Below, in pieces: positions 8,487-16,606 of a stretch of 39,102 nt of DNA. A model generated the notes under the pieces. It was not told the DNA's origin. It worked only from the letters and a program-made list of their open reading frames with translations, and made no database searches. The stretch is from positions 1 through 39,102 of the forward strand of contig NZ_VTUZ01000068.1 of the NCBI RefSeq assembly GCF_008369935.1, written 5' to 3'. Position 1 is the first letter of the stretch, and each line of letters opens with the position of its first letter. This DNA comes from Paraburkholderia panacisoli (GTDB lineage Bacteria; Pseudomonadota; Gammaproteobacteria; Burkholderiales; Burkholderiaceae). Made by a program: the position numbers and the translations under genes.

Positions 8487-9344
8487 TTATAGTCGTGTCA
8501 CCGGAAGCGAGCCTGCCTGGTCGCCGGGCAAACCGGACTGCGCGCCTTCGACACGCTCGATTTCCACTTCTGTGCCTCTAAGCGTCTCGTTGATTGTCTC
8601 TGTGCGCTCCGAAGCCTCCTTGCCGACCGTCACTTCCTCGACCACGTGAGCAGTCTTGCCCACAACCGCGTGTTCGGCTGTTTCGCGCACTTCGACGGAT
8701 GCCGTCTTCAAATCCTGGGCTGTGGCAATACGGTCCACTGGACGTCGTTCGATTGTTGCGTGCTCTTCACGTAAGGTGACCGCCTCGCTGACGGGAGTTT
8801 CGGTAGCGCGTGAGTAGACGCGTACACCACCTGTCTGCACCTCGCGCTTGCCCACCTCGAGCGACTCGCGCACAACGGCGAAGGACTGCTGCTCGGCTGC
8901 CGTTTCGTCCGCGGAGTATTGCGCCGCACTCGGGTCGTATCCCTCATAACCCGTGTTCTTCCAGTGGGAAACGCGCTCTTCGATATCCATCGCGCCAGCC
9001 TGGTGCAGTGCAGAGCGAACCGCTATCATCTGTGCTTCATCAAGCACGGTCACGGTAAGAATGGCGCCGCCACGGCGCACGGCTTCCTGATAATGGCCGA
9101 CCTCGGCAGGGTGTTCGCCGCCGCCAAAAAGGTGGCCAAAGAAACGGCCGATCTTGTACGACGCACTCTCTTCGGTGTGTGCGGCTGATTGCTCAACGCG
9201 GGTTTCCTCCGTCAGTTCATGAGCGGTCTGGTTGTTCGCGTGAACTTCCATATTGCTTCTGGCAATCCCGGTCTGCGTCAACTGTTCCAGCGCCTGATCG
9301 GCCTGTTCAAATGAATCGAATACACCTACGAGGACCTGTGACAT
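8487..9344 (-). CDS. DUF2382 (YsnF/AvaK) stress protein with N-terminal general-stress domain
   Basis: The protein has 285 residues. Residues 1-105 (SQVLVGVFDSFEQADQALEQ ... FFGHLFGG ... RGGAILTVTV) match the N-terminal domain of heat- and osmotic-stress proteins of the GSP17M type. A linker with YDPSAAQYSADETA follows, then the DUF2382 domain (about 150-265). That domain shows repeated strands such as ESLEVGKREVQTGGVRVYS, VTLREEHATIERRPVDR and VVEEVTVGKEASERTETINE. Family members are cytoplasmic, probably beta-solenoid-like, and associated with general stress; the molecular role is unknown. It lies 56 bp downstream of a second DUF2382 gene and is probably in one operon with it. Confidence 0.88.
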   Translation of the reverse strand: MSQVLVGVFDSFEQADQALEQLTQTGIARSNMEVHANNQTAHELTEETRVEQSAAHTEESASYKIGRFFGHLFGGGEHPAEVGHYQEAVRRGGAILTVTVLDEAQMIAVRSALHQAGAMDIEERVSHWKNTGYEGYDPSAAQYSADETAAEQQSFAVVRESLEVGKREVQTGGVRVYSRATETPVSEAVTLREEHATIERRPVDRIATAQDLKTASVEVRETAEHAVVGKTAHVVEEVTVGKEASERTETINETLRGTEVEIERVEGAQSGLPGDQAGSLPVTRL

Positions 9345-9400
9345 TTTTGTACTCCAAGAGTGTGAGTGGCCTAACTTCAGCCTGACTGAACTTCCATTCC

Positions 9401-9877
9401 TTAAAGCGCTGACTGCTCACCATCTTCGGAGGACGGTGCCGCGGGTTGCGGGCTCCAGTCTCCATCTGTTCCGGTTCGCCGCTCCACTACGACTTCCTGC
9501 CGTTGCACTTCGGCCTCGTGCACGCTCGCTTCTTCGATTTCCTGGAGGCCAATCCGGATTTCTTCCTTCAGCATCAATTTCATTTCGGTAACCGGAACAT
9601 ATTCGAAGACCGGGACTACCAGAATGTTTCCTTCCTGGAACGGCCCGAATTCGGCATCGACCATCCGGTTCGCGGGGACGCGCTCAATCGTGACCACACG
9701 ACGCCTGACGACAACCGGTATCTCTTTCAGGTCTTTGTGGACGATGGTTCGAACCCGGACGGTTGCCGTTTCCTGCTGCTCGACATCGACACGCAGCCGC
9801 TCTTCGATTGCAGTGACATTCATCGCGGCAGCGGGTGATGCGGGTCCCGGGCCGGAGGCGTCTTTGTGGTCGGCCAT
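9401..9877 (-). CDS. DUF2382 (YsnF/AvaK) domain protein
   Basis: This 158-residue protein consists of a short acidic/Ala linker followed by a single DUF2382-like region: EERLRVDVEQQETATVRVRT, IVHKDLKEIPVVVRRRVVTI, then FEYVPVTEMKLMLKEEIRIG and QRQEVVVERRTG. It lacks the N-terminal general-stress domain of its neighbour at 8487-9344. The two paralogues are in tandem on the minus strand and may form a complex. They look like an ancient duplication with domain loss, since the sequences are very different. Upstream on the same strand is a frameshifted membrane protein, only 37 bp away, so all three could belong to one stress operon. Confidence 0.85.
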   Translation of the reverse strand: MADHKDASGPGPASPAAAMNVTAIEERLRVDVEQQETATVRVRTIVHKDLKEIPVVVRRRVVTIERVPANRMVDAEFGPFQEGNILVVPVFEYVPVTEMKLMLKEEIRIGLQEIEEASVHEAEVQRQEVVVERRTGTDGDWSPQPAAPSSEDGEQSAL

Positions 9878-9914
9878 GGCGGCTCCTTCAACGGTTTGTC
9901 AATGACCCCCCCGA

Positions 9915-10635
9915 TCAGACGGCTCGTTGGCCCGGCATTGCGCGGTCGGGGGCGCGTCGCGAGAGGACGTCATCGCTCGATGCACCGCCGGATTCTTCGA
10001 ACGGCGGTTGATGACGAAACCCTGCGTGGCCTGAAACAATGGAGATAATTGCACCGACAACGAGTGCTGCAAACGAAAACCATGAAGCCCGTGCTACGCC
10101 GCGTGCTGCGGTATCTGCTGCCTGACGTGCGTCGGCTTCGGCTTGCGGACTTGACGCTTCAGCTGTTGTGGCAGAGGCAATTGCGCCTTGTATCCGTTGC
10201 GTCACTGAGCCCGCCAGTGTCCCGGCGGCTCCCGATGGATTTGCTTGCCGCACCGACCGTCGCACCGGTCGACGCTACGCTTCCAGCTGCGCTGACCGCA
10301 CTTCCGACGAGGGACGTGGCGCTATAGAAAACCATGAGAATCATGACCGCCCACGCAAGCAGCCCATGAAGCCATCCGAGCACCGGCGCGCAGCGGCCCG
10401 CGAAGTAAGAACCGATAAAAACTGCGATGACCGTCATCACGATGAGATAGGCGCCGGAGCCGAAGCCAAAACCCTGTAGTGGGTTGGGGCGAGACAGCGG
10501 AGAGAGCGCAGACATTCCTATCGCGGCACCGAGCACGCTGAGGATGAGGTACAGGGTCAGGGAGAGAATGACGCCAGCGATGACGGCACCCCATGACACG
10601 CGCGGTAGACCGTCATGGGTAGTGAGGAGTCGCAT
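9915..10635 (-). pseudogene. multi-pass membrane protein with one frameshift
   Basis: Read from ATG 10635, with AGGA eight bases upstream; an in-frame ATG at 10698 is an alternative. The protein starts RLLTTHDGLPRVSWGAVIAG and has three hydrophobic segments (VIAGVILSLTLYLILSVLG; AYLIVMTVIAVFIGSYFAG; LLAWAVMILMVFYSATSLVG), then an Ala/Ser-rich loop. At about 10225-10240 the frame shifts by +1. The following frame continues the loop (AAGTLAGSVTQRIQGAIASA ... AADTAARGVARA) and a last membrane segment (SWFSFAALVVGAIISIVSG). This architecture matches a Burkholderiales family of four-TM proteins, often beside stress genes; its role is unknown. The C-terminal tail after the last TM also looks out of frame. 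Confidence 0.7.
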
Positions 10636-11095
10636 AGATAAGTCCTGAACGGTTGGAGTGCGTGGATTGACAGGAGCGAGTGCTCCGATTGATGGCAAAG
10701 GTGATGGCGCAACGGGCGTACCTGGCTGTCAGCTCTCAGCGCGTTTGCCAGATTGAGGTTTGGAATCAATGTGGGTGGATGCATATGCGTAGATCCCCCT
10801 TGGGCACGGCGACTGCCGCGCAGAAATTACTTTGCACAAGCGGCGCGCGCGCACGTGCGAAACTTTCCTTTGATAACTCCGCGTTCAAGGTTGGCGCTTG
10901 AGCTGCAACGCGCGGCGCGGACTTGATCATGCGGAAGGGTCGGCGATGCAACCATTAGCCGTTTGAGACCCTAAGTGCTTGCCCTTTTCGATCAGTTTCC
11001 ATTTGAACTGCGACCTACACCGATTGCGCGCGAAGCCCCGAAAACCCAGCATGGCCGTTAACCCGTTTGTCGGGACCCGGCAAAGCCGTTCCTTC
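10636..11095. other. 460 bp intergenic, no gene seen
   Basis: This region probably includes the promoter of the membrane protein / DUF2382 operon on the minus strand. Frames of 60-75 codons on both strands are unconvincing (no motifs, no ribosome binding sites). Confidence 0.4.
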
Positions 11096-11470
11096 TCATT
11101 GGCCCTTGGTGCACGGGGCCACTCTCTTTGACAGCGTTGTTCCCTCGGAGCGAACCGTAACCTTTTCAGGCCGATCCACATACAGCATCGGGGGTGTTTT
11201 CGTCCACTCTCTCGGGTCGAAACTGCGTACAGCGGACGCGGCACCCTGATTTCCCCGTCGCTCGACGTCCTGCGCGAGGAGTTCCCGGAAAACGCCCAAC
11301 CCCGGCACGCCGTGCAACTGGCTGAACCCCTCAAGCACCTCTGCGATAGCGAGGTTCAATGTCTCCTGTTTGCGCGTACTGGCGATATGCGAACTACCCC
11401 TTGCCAGCTCCAACATGTATGTCACACGGCCCAGCGTCATCGCGGTGCCCGAGATAGTTTTCTTCAGCAT
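11096..11470 (-). CDS. hypothetical protein (124 aa)
   Basis: The ATG at 11470 is preceded by GGGGGAAC at a suitable distance. The first 90 residues look like a folded helical protein: LKKTISGTAMTLGRVTYMLEL, then ETLNLAIAEVLEGFSQLHG, then LGVFRELLAQDVERRG. The last ~35 residues are basic and less ordered, and may have been added by a late frameshift. There is no signal peptide, no membrane segment and no motif I recognise. It stands alone between the stress operon and the response regulator, on the same strand as both. Confidence 0.5.
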   Translation of the reverse strand: MLKKTISGTAMTLGRVTYMLELARGSSHIASTRKQETLNLAIAEVLEGFSQLHGVPGLGVFRELLAQDVERRGNQGAASAVRSFDPREWTKTPPMLYVDRPEKVTVRSEGTTLSKRVAPCTKGQ

Positions 11471-11708
11471 TCCAGTTCCCCCGTTCTACTTCAATAAATC
11501 ACTCTCACCGGCGCAAGGTGGCGTCCGTGGAGCAAATTTTTCGTACGATTGAGCGTAAGAACATTTGCCGGCAACAACAGCCATCTATACCGCAACGACG
11601 ATGATGCTTACAAAATGCTTGGATCGGTCATATACGCCTGGTCAATCGCGCCACGGAAGCAGCCGCGCAGTGCTGCTTTCGATTTTCTTTCCCATAGGAC
11701 GTCCGGTC

Positions 11709-12089
11709 TCAAATGGTTGGGCGGGACGCTATTGCAGCCAGAATGACCGGTAGTCGGGCCGGTTTTACAAAGTGGTGATCGAAGCCGGCCTTGAACGATT
11801 CCGCTTTTTCTGCGGGCGCGTGCAGTGCGGTCACCGCCAGCAGAAACGGGCGGGGGGCGAAACTCATGCGCCGGATTTCTTTCGCCACCGCGTGGCCGTC
11901 GACTCCGGGCATCTGGATATCGAGTATCACCACGTCGGGACGCCAGGCGTAGTACGCAGCGAGCGCGCCTACACCGTCTACAGCCGTCTGAATGGCGTAA
12001 CCGTTAGCCTCGAAGAACAGCACGTAGGCCGCGAGCAAGTTCGGATCGTCGTCGGCTATGAGCAAACGCCCAGCTTTCGCGAAGGACAT
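11709..12089 (-). CDS. single-domain response regulator (CheY-like)
   Basis: The protein is 126 residues and is nothing but a receiver domain. It has the acidic triplet DDD at 13-15, the phospho-acceptor Asp57 (VVILDIQMPG), the switch Thr87 (LAVTAL) and Lys109 (HHFVKPA). It has no output domain, so it must act by protein-protein contact or as a phosphate sink or relay. The start at ATG 12089 has AAGGA upstream. It is divergent from the histidine kinase at 12216, sharing a 126-bp promoter region, which makes that kinase the most likely phosphodonor. Confidence 0.9.
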   Translation of the reverse strand: MSFAKAGRLLIADDDPNLLAAYVLFFEANGYAIQTAVDGVGALAAYYAWRPDVVILDIQMPGVDGHAVAKEIRRMSFAPRPFLLAVTALHAPAEKAESFKAGFDHHFVKPARLPVILAAIASRPTI

Positions 12090-12215
12090 TGGATTCCTTT
12101 AGGTTGCCCAATTTCACGCAATTTTGGGACCCGATAGAATAAAGGCAGCAAATCCGCGTAATCTAGGTTCAGGGAATGCTCCATACTGACTGTTTCCGCT
12201 TCATTGAGGACAAGC

Positions 12216-13337
12216 ATGCGATTGGCTGACTTCATTCTGCGTGACATGGAAACGATTCTGGTCCAGTGGGAGGCGTTCGCCGCTACCCTGTTGCCGGCAG
12301 CCGTGGGCATGAAATCGCTCGCTTTGCGCGACCATGCGCAACAGATTCTGCAGGCCATTGTGAAGGACCTGTCGACGGCCCAGACCAGGGAAGCGCAAGT
12401 CGAGAAATCACTAGGGCTCGCCCCTGTACCTATCGGCGCTTCGGAGACAGCTGCGCAGACGCACGCCCTTCTTCGGGCACGAGGCGGTTTCGACATCAAC
12501 CAGTTGGCTGCTGAGTACCGCGCCTTGCGCGCGAGCGTCCTGCGCCTCTGGATGGACGAATGTCAGCACGACGCCCCACACCCGGACGATGTCATCCGTT
12601 TCAACGAGGCTATCGACCAGGCGCTTGCGGAATCGGTCGGGTATTTCAGCTCGCAGGTAGATCAGGCCCGCAATCTTTTTCTTGGCATGCTCGGGCACGA
12701 TATGCGAAGCCCACTGCAGACCATCCTGATGACGGCCCAGTATCTGACGGCGCTGAACGCTGGAGATCAGGTATCGGTAGCGGCATCCCGCTTGATCCGA
12801 AGCGGCGCGCGCATGCAGGCCCTTCTGAGCGATATGCTGGATTTCAATCGTACCAGGCTGGGTTTGGGGATCGGTATCTCGCCCACTGATGTCGACCTCG
12901 AGAAACTGTTTGCCGACGAGCTTGATCAGTTGCGGGCAGCGCACCCGGACTGTCGTGTCGATCTGGACGCGAAAGGAGATTGTCGAGGAGTTTGGGACGG
13001 CCGCCGTCTGCAGCAGTTGCTCGGAAACCTGGTGTTGAATGCGATCAAATACGGAGCGCCGGACGCACCAGTGACAGTAATAATGACCGGCGACGAGCAG
13101 AACGTTCGTTTCGAGGTCAGGAACCGGGGGCCGGCCATGGATCGAGAGACTCTGCATCGAATCTTCGACCCGCTTCAGCGGGGCCTGAATCCTGAAGACT
13201 CCTATAGCGCCGACGGCAATCTGGGGCTTGGACTCTACATCGCGCGCGAGATTTCCAGGGCCCATGGAGGTGAGATCGACGCGTGGTCCAACGACGGAGA
13301 AACGGTGTTTATGGTGCGTTTGCCCCGTAGTCACTAG
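12216..13337 (+). CDS. sensor histidine kinase with RsbRD-like N-terminal domain
   Basis: The ATG at 12216 follows GAGGA at good spacing and is preferred over an in-frame TTG at 12204. Residues ~1-140 form an all-helical domain without membrane segments, resembling the RsbRD/RsbR N-terminal sensor fold (ADFILRDMETILVQWEAFA ... FNEAIDQALAESVGYFS). A HisKA domain follows with the phospho-acceptor His161 (GMLGHDMRSPLQT), then an HATPase_c domain with N-box Asn275 (LLGNLVLNAIKYG) and a G-box (GNLGLGLYIAREISRAHGG). It is a soluble kinase, so it senses a cytoplasmic signal. No receiver domain is fused. The divergent stand-alone receiver at 11709-12089 is the natural partner. The sensor domain suggests a stress role, in keeping with the DUF2382 genes nearby. 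Confidence 0.92.
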   Translation: MRLADFILRDMETILVQWEAFAATLLPAAVGMKSLALRDHAQQILQAIVKDLSTAQTREAQVEKSLGLAPVPIGASETAAQTHALLRARGGFDINQLAAEYRALRASVLRLWMDECQHDAPHPDDVIRFNEAIDQALAESVGYFSSQVDQARNLFLGMLGHDMRSPLQTILMTAQYLTALNAGDQVSVAASRLIRSGARMQALLSDMLDFNRTRLGLGIGISPTDVDLEKLFADELDQLRAAHPDCRVDLDAKGDCRGVWDGRRLQQLLGNLVLNAIKYGAPDAPVTVIMTGDEQNVRFEVRNRGPAMDRETLHRIFDPLQRGLNPEDSYSADGNLGLGLYIAREISRAHGGEIDAWSNDGETVFMVRLPRSH

Positions 13338-14260
13338 CGGTCGTGGCAGGTCCAACGATCGGCAGTCGGCATGCCTTTGCGTGAGAGCTGAACAGGTTAT
13401 CGAGCGCGCAGATGCATCAACGACGCATCTTCAATTGCGCGTTTTTTAACCCTGCTTGTCACTTCTACGAACTGCAAGGCTTCGTGGTTACTCACTTGCC
13501 CAGCGAGCGTCGTTTCGTGGCTCGCCGGGCGCTCCCGAGACCATCGCTCGGATCCAAGCATAAATCGTTGACAGCGGATTATCGGCCAGTTCGCCTGGAT
13601 GTCGGTTGTCGAGAAGTCCGGCTGTCCGCTCAGGGTCCGATTGCAGCCGATCGCGCAACGCGAACGCAAATCCAAATGGCTGCTCGATGTTCGCCCTGGG
13701 TGGCGTGTGAGCTTTTTAATTTGCCGACACGCTGTATCAGATGACCGCAACTTCGCATGACACTGTGAAGTTCATCTCCCGTAAAGACTCCCCTCGGAAA
13801 TCGATTTCGAGTAAAGCATGCAACTAACCGTCCGGCACATCTGCGTGCCAGTCAACCGCAAACCCGTCTCCAGTAGGGCAGGCCAAATCTACACCGCTAA
13901 TTGTCCAGGCGGACTATATCTGCTGCGCTGCGCGGCCTGCTTCCCTGCGGAGACGGACGGCAGGATCGATCACATGATGGTACAGGAGCAGGGGCTTGAC
14001 GAACGTGCGAAGGGTGTCGACCGCTACCGGACAGACATGCCGCGCCGGCGGTGAGAAAGTATTAACGGCAAAAATGGTGAGTTCATTCTTATCAGCATTG
14101 CAATGCGTCCAGCAGAAGCGAACCGAATTATCGCGGCGATCCGTCGGGTTTGACTTTGCGCATTGTTGGTTCGGCCGCCACCAGGCATATGGCTTGCTCG
14201 ACATAGAGTCGGCTGCGGCATTCCGTCCAGGAGCCAAACGGCATCACCCAGGAGACAAGC
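13338..14260. other. 923 bp with no supported gene
   Basis: Frames of 75-117 codons on both strands show no family resemblance and no ribosome binding sites. The last 100 bp presumably contain the promoter for the hemerythrin gene. Otherwise I see nothing in it. Confidence 0.45.
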
Positions 14261-14797
14261 ATGGAAGCGACAACGCAGGACAATACAGAGACGGGCTCCA
14301 GTTCGCCGGACGCGCTGGCCATGCTCGAAGCAGACCATCGCGCAGTCGAAAAACTCTTCAGGGCGTTCGAGAAAGCCGCTGACGACGACCTTGAAGCGAA
14401 GGCCGGACTTGCGCAACGCGCGTGCGAAGAGCTGTCGATTCACGCGATGCTCGAAGAGGAGCTGCTTTATCCGGCCGCTCAGGAGGCCTTGCCGGACAGC
14501 GACAAAATCGACGTCGAAGAAGCGTATGTCGAGCACTTTCTGGTCAAGACCCTGATCGCGAAGTTCGAGACCATGAAGCCGGGCGACAAGGGCTTCGACG
14601 CAACTTTCAAGGTGATGAGCGAAATGGTGGACCATCACGTCGAGGAAGAAGAGGAAGAACTCTTCCCGGAACTGCGCAAGTCGAAATGCAATCTGCGCGC
14701 ACTCGGCGACAGGATGGCGAAACGAAAGGCGGAGTTGCAAACCAAGCTCGATAGGGCGGGCAGCAAGGCGGTGGGCGACAAGACCGCGACGCTCTGA
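14261..14797 (+). CDS. hemerythrin HHE cation-binding domain protein
   Basis: The protein has 178 residues and a strong AGGAGA ribosome binding site nine bases before the ATG. The four-helix HHE pattern is visible. DHRAVEKLFRAFEKA (helix 1 His), IHAMLEEELLYPAA (His and the metal-bridging Glu), VEHFLVKTLIAKFE, and VDHHVEEEEEELFPEL (second His/Glu pair) would together hold a di-iron site. The C-terminus is a charged helix ending in KTATL. Such proteins bind oxygen or nitric oxide, or take part in iron and oxidative-stress defence. The gene is followed 52 bp later by a recQ fragment in the same direction. Confidence 0.9.
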   Translation: MEATTQDNTETGSSSPDALAMLEADHRAVEKLFRAFEKAADDDLEAKAGLAQRACEELSIHAMLEEELLYPAAQEALPDSDKIDVEEAYVEHFLVKTLIAKFETMKPGDKGFDATFKVMSEMVDHHVEEEEEELFPELRKSKCNLRALGDRMAKRKAELQTKLDRAGSKAVGDKTATL

Positions 14798-14849
14798 GTT
14801 TGCAGCGGAAGAGCCTGTCGCGCACGCTAACGGGAAATAGAAAACATTC

Positions 14850-15117
14850 ATGACGCTAGAGCAGCGGCTTCGCAGCATGCGCAAGATGATGCGTGACATG
14901 TTCGGCATCGCCCGACTACGCGCCGGACAGGAAGACATCATTCGCAACGTGCTGGAACGGCGCGACACGTTGGCGACGATGCCAACAGGCGCGGGCAAAT
15001 CTCTGTGTTACCAGTTGCCGGCATTGCATCTCGACGGCGACACTGGTCGTGTCGCCGCTCATCGCGTTGATGAAAGATCAGGCGGACAAACTGCTGGCCG
15101 CGGGCGTCGAGTGTTGA
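14850..15117 (+). pseudogene. recQ-type DNA helicase, 5' fragment
   Basis: The first ~90 residues of a RecQ helicase are present: motif 0/Q-like FGIARLRAGQEDIIRNVL, Walker A MPTGAGKSLCYQLPAL, then motif Ia (TLVVSPLIALMKDQADKL). The last piece is in the next frame, so one base was gained around 15031-15042. Reading ends at AGVEC followed by TGA at 15115-15117, where family members continue for about 500 more residues (helicase core, RQC, HRDC). The break coincides with the left end of a 515-bp repeat-bounded element starting at 15112. No later part of recQ is seen beyond its right end, so the remainder was deleted. Confidence 0.85.
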
Positions 15118-15139
15118 AGTCCTTAAAAACTGCTAATCG

Positions 15140-15302
15140 TGTCCATCGATTACGCTAATGTAAGACTGTAATTTGGCCCCGCAAGATAAGGCATAGCAGC
15201 GGTTTCGCACGCCGTTCCAGGCGTTGCGTTTCAGCAACGCACGCATGCTCGGATGTCCGATGATTTTGCTAACGCGTTCGTCGTGTCCGCTAATTCGGCT
15301 AA
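15140..15302 (+). repeat. three direct copies of a 19-bp motif, TGTCCNNNNATTNNGCTAA
   Basis: Copies lie at 15140-15158, 15254-15272 and 15284-15302. All 13 fixed positions are identical in the three, while the six N positions differ, which is the pattern expected of protein binding sites rather than recent duplication. Spacing start-to-start is 114 and 30 bp. They belong to the left half of the element in recQ. Confidence 0.75.
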
Positions 15303-15558
15303 TGCGGTTGTAGAGGAGCGCGATAGGTGCATTCGCTTGAAGCGGCAGCAAGTGCAAATACCGGAGGTCATTTTTTTTTGATCTTCGGAAGGTGCCATCT
15401 CAGTGCGCAGATCAAAAACGCCATACGGTACGGCACTTTGTGTGTCACATCAGGGGGCCTTCAACATCCTCTTGTGTGAACGTTGCGCAGCGCGGCGCCG
15501 TCCTGCGCATAGTCAGTCGTGTCGGGCAGTGAGTTCGCGTCGCGGTAGAAAAGCCGCG

Positions 15559-15577
15559 CTAGCAGAATTAATGGGCA
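15559..15577 (-). repeat. inverted copy of the 19-bp motif
   Basis: On the minus strand this reads TGCCCATTAATTCTGCTAG, matching 11 of the 13 fixed positions of the motif found three times at 15140-15302. It lies in the right half of the element, as expected for the opposite end. A less perfect unit (TGTCC...GCTAA, one base shorter) lies just outside it at about 15582-15599. Confidence 0.55.
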
Positions 15578-15785
15578 CGATTAGCGCTCCAAAGGACATC
15601 ATTAACGGAATTTGCGAACTTCAACAGATGGCGACGGCAATAGCGGTTGCCGAAACGGCCGTTGCCCCGCAGGGCGATGCCCGACAGGCCTTACGCCGAC
15701 TCGTCGTGGTCAGGCATACCTGGCGGCCGAGGCATGATGCTGTGAAGGCGCACTGTCAACACGGCGGCGCCTCCCAGCTGGAGTC

Positions 15786-16589
15786 TCACTCGGGCGCACA
15801 GTGCACGTCGAATTTCACTAGTTTCGTCGGACCGAAGGTATTGCTGATCGCGACGTCGGCGGCATCGCGCCCGCGCGCCATCAACACGCGCCCGGTGCGC
15901 GGTGCATTGTTGCGCGGATCGAAGGTCTGCCAGCTGCCCCCGACATATGCCTCGAACCACGCCGCGAAATCCATCGCACTCCAGGGCGGTGGCGTGCCGA
16001 CATCGCTGATATAGCCGGTGCAGTAGCGCGCCGGGATATTCATCGCTCGACACAGCGTGACCGCCAGATGCGCGAAGTCGCGACACACGCCCTTGCGCTC
16101 CTGCCACGCCTGAAACGCGGTCTTGGTCGACCGCGCGAAGTGATAACCGAACGTGATGTGACGAAACACATAGTCGCAGATTGCCTGCACGCGGTCGCGT
16201 CCAGGAGGCGATTTGCCGAACAGCTGCCATGCGATGTCGGAGAGCAGATCAGTCTCGCAATAGCGGCTGCCAAGCAGAAACACGAGACTCTCAACGGGCA
16301 ATGCTTCGACGGGAACCTGATAGGTGAAGGGCTCGAGTGTTTCGGGCTGGTCGGAGATGTTAAGGAGCGCCGTGGTGGAGAGCGAAATTCGCCCTTGAGG
16401 CGCGACGATCCTGCTGCACAGATTGCCGAAGCCATCGCGGTACTGCGTAATCGGCACTGGCGGGTCGACCCTCAGCAGATCGGCGCTCAGTACGTCCTGC
16501 ACACGGGAATAGTGCGTGTTGAGCATCAACAACATCGGTGTCGGCTGCTCGCACTCATACACCAGTTCATAGCCAACGCGGAGTCTCAT
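15786..16589 (-). CDS. transglutaminase-like protein, catalytic His not conserved
   Basis: The start is ATG 16589; the open frame extends upstream but only there does the family N-terminus begin (MRLRVGYELVYECEQPTPML). The 267-residue protein has the N-terminal beta-domain and a transglutaminase-like core. The nucleophile Cys169 (RKGVCRDFAHL) and the Asp (FDPRNN, 224) are present. The position that usually holds the catalytic His (DFHAW-type motif) is Ala209 (MDFAAWFEAY). Family members act as cysteine peptidases or transferases on unknown substrates. Loss of His would give an inactive or altered enzyme, though some close relatives may share this Ala. It begins 17 bp after the stop of a paralogue, on the same strand, so the two are an operon. 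Confidence 0.88.
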   Translation of the reverse strand: MRLRVGYELVYECEQPTPMLLMLNTHYSRVQDVLSADLLRVDPPVPITQYRDGFGNLCSRIVAPQGRISLSTTALLNISDQPETLEPFTYQVPVEALPVESLVFLLGSRYCETDLLSDIAWQLFGKSPPGRDRVQAICDYVFRHITFGYHFARSTKTAFQAWQERKGVCRDFAHLAVTLCRAMNIPARYCTGYISDVGTPPPWSAMDFAAWFEAYVGGSWQTFDPRNNAPRTGRVLMARGRDAADVAISNTFGPTKLVKFDVHCAPE

Positions 16590-16606
16590 CGGAACAGCCT
16601 TTACGG

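Larger units (their letters stand above)
15112..15626. mobile_element. 515-bp repeat-bounded element (IS21-like ends, no transposase) in recQ
   Basis: The left end TGTTGAAGT (15112-15120) and right end ACTTCAACA (15618-15626) are perfect 9-bp inverted repeats beginning TG and ending CA. Inside each end lie related blocks containing GCTAATCGTG: CTGCTAATCGTGTCC near the left end and, inverted, GGGCACGATTAGC near the right. A 19-bp motif recurs within. TG...CA ends plus several internal end repeats are the architecture of IS21-family elements. No istA/istB genes are present in the ~255-bp interior, so this would be a non-autonomous or deleted derivative. No clear target duplication is seen (left flank ends TCGAG, right flank begins GATGG). 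Family assignment is inference; the repeats are directly visible. Confidence 0.6.

Noticed and set aside
12411..13355. A 314-codon minus-strand frame
   Set aside because: Antisense to the histidine kinase, with no motifs of its own.
13397..14237. Several frames of 60-117 codons on both strands
   Set aside because: None has a convincing start or motif; mutual overlap suggests chance in GC-rich DNA.
15133..15357. A 74-codon minus-strand frame (contains IIGHPSMRALLKRNAWNG)
   Set aside because: It first looked like an integrase piece, but the reading runs through the 19-bp repeats of the element. The protein-like look comes from the repeated DNA motif, and there is no integrase signature.
15627..15785. 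Search for the rest of recQ right of the 515-bp element
   Set aside because: None of the frames continues with RecQ motifs after GVEC, so the remainder is missing and not merely displaced by the element.
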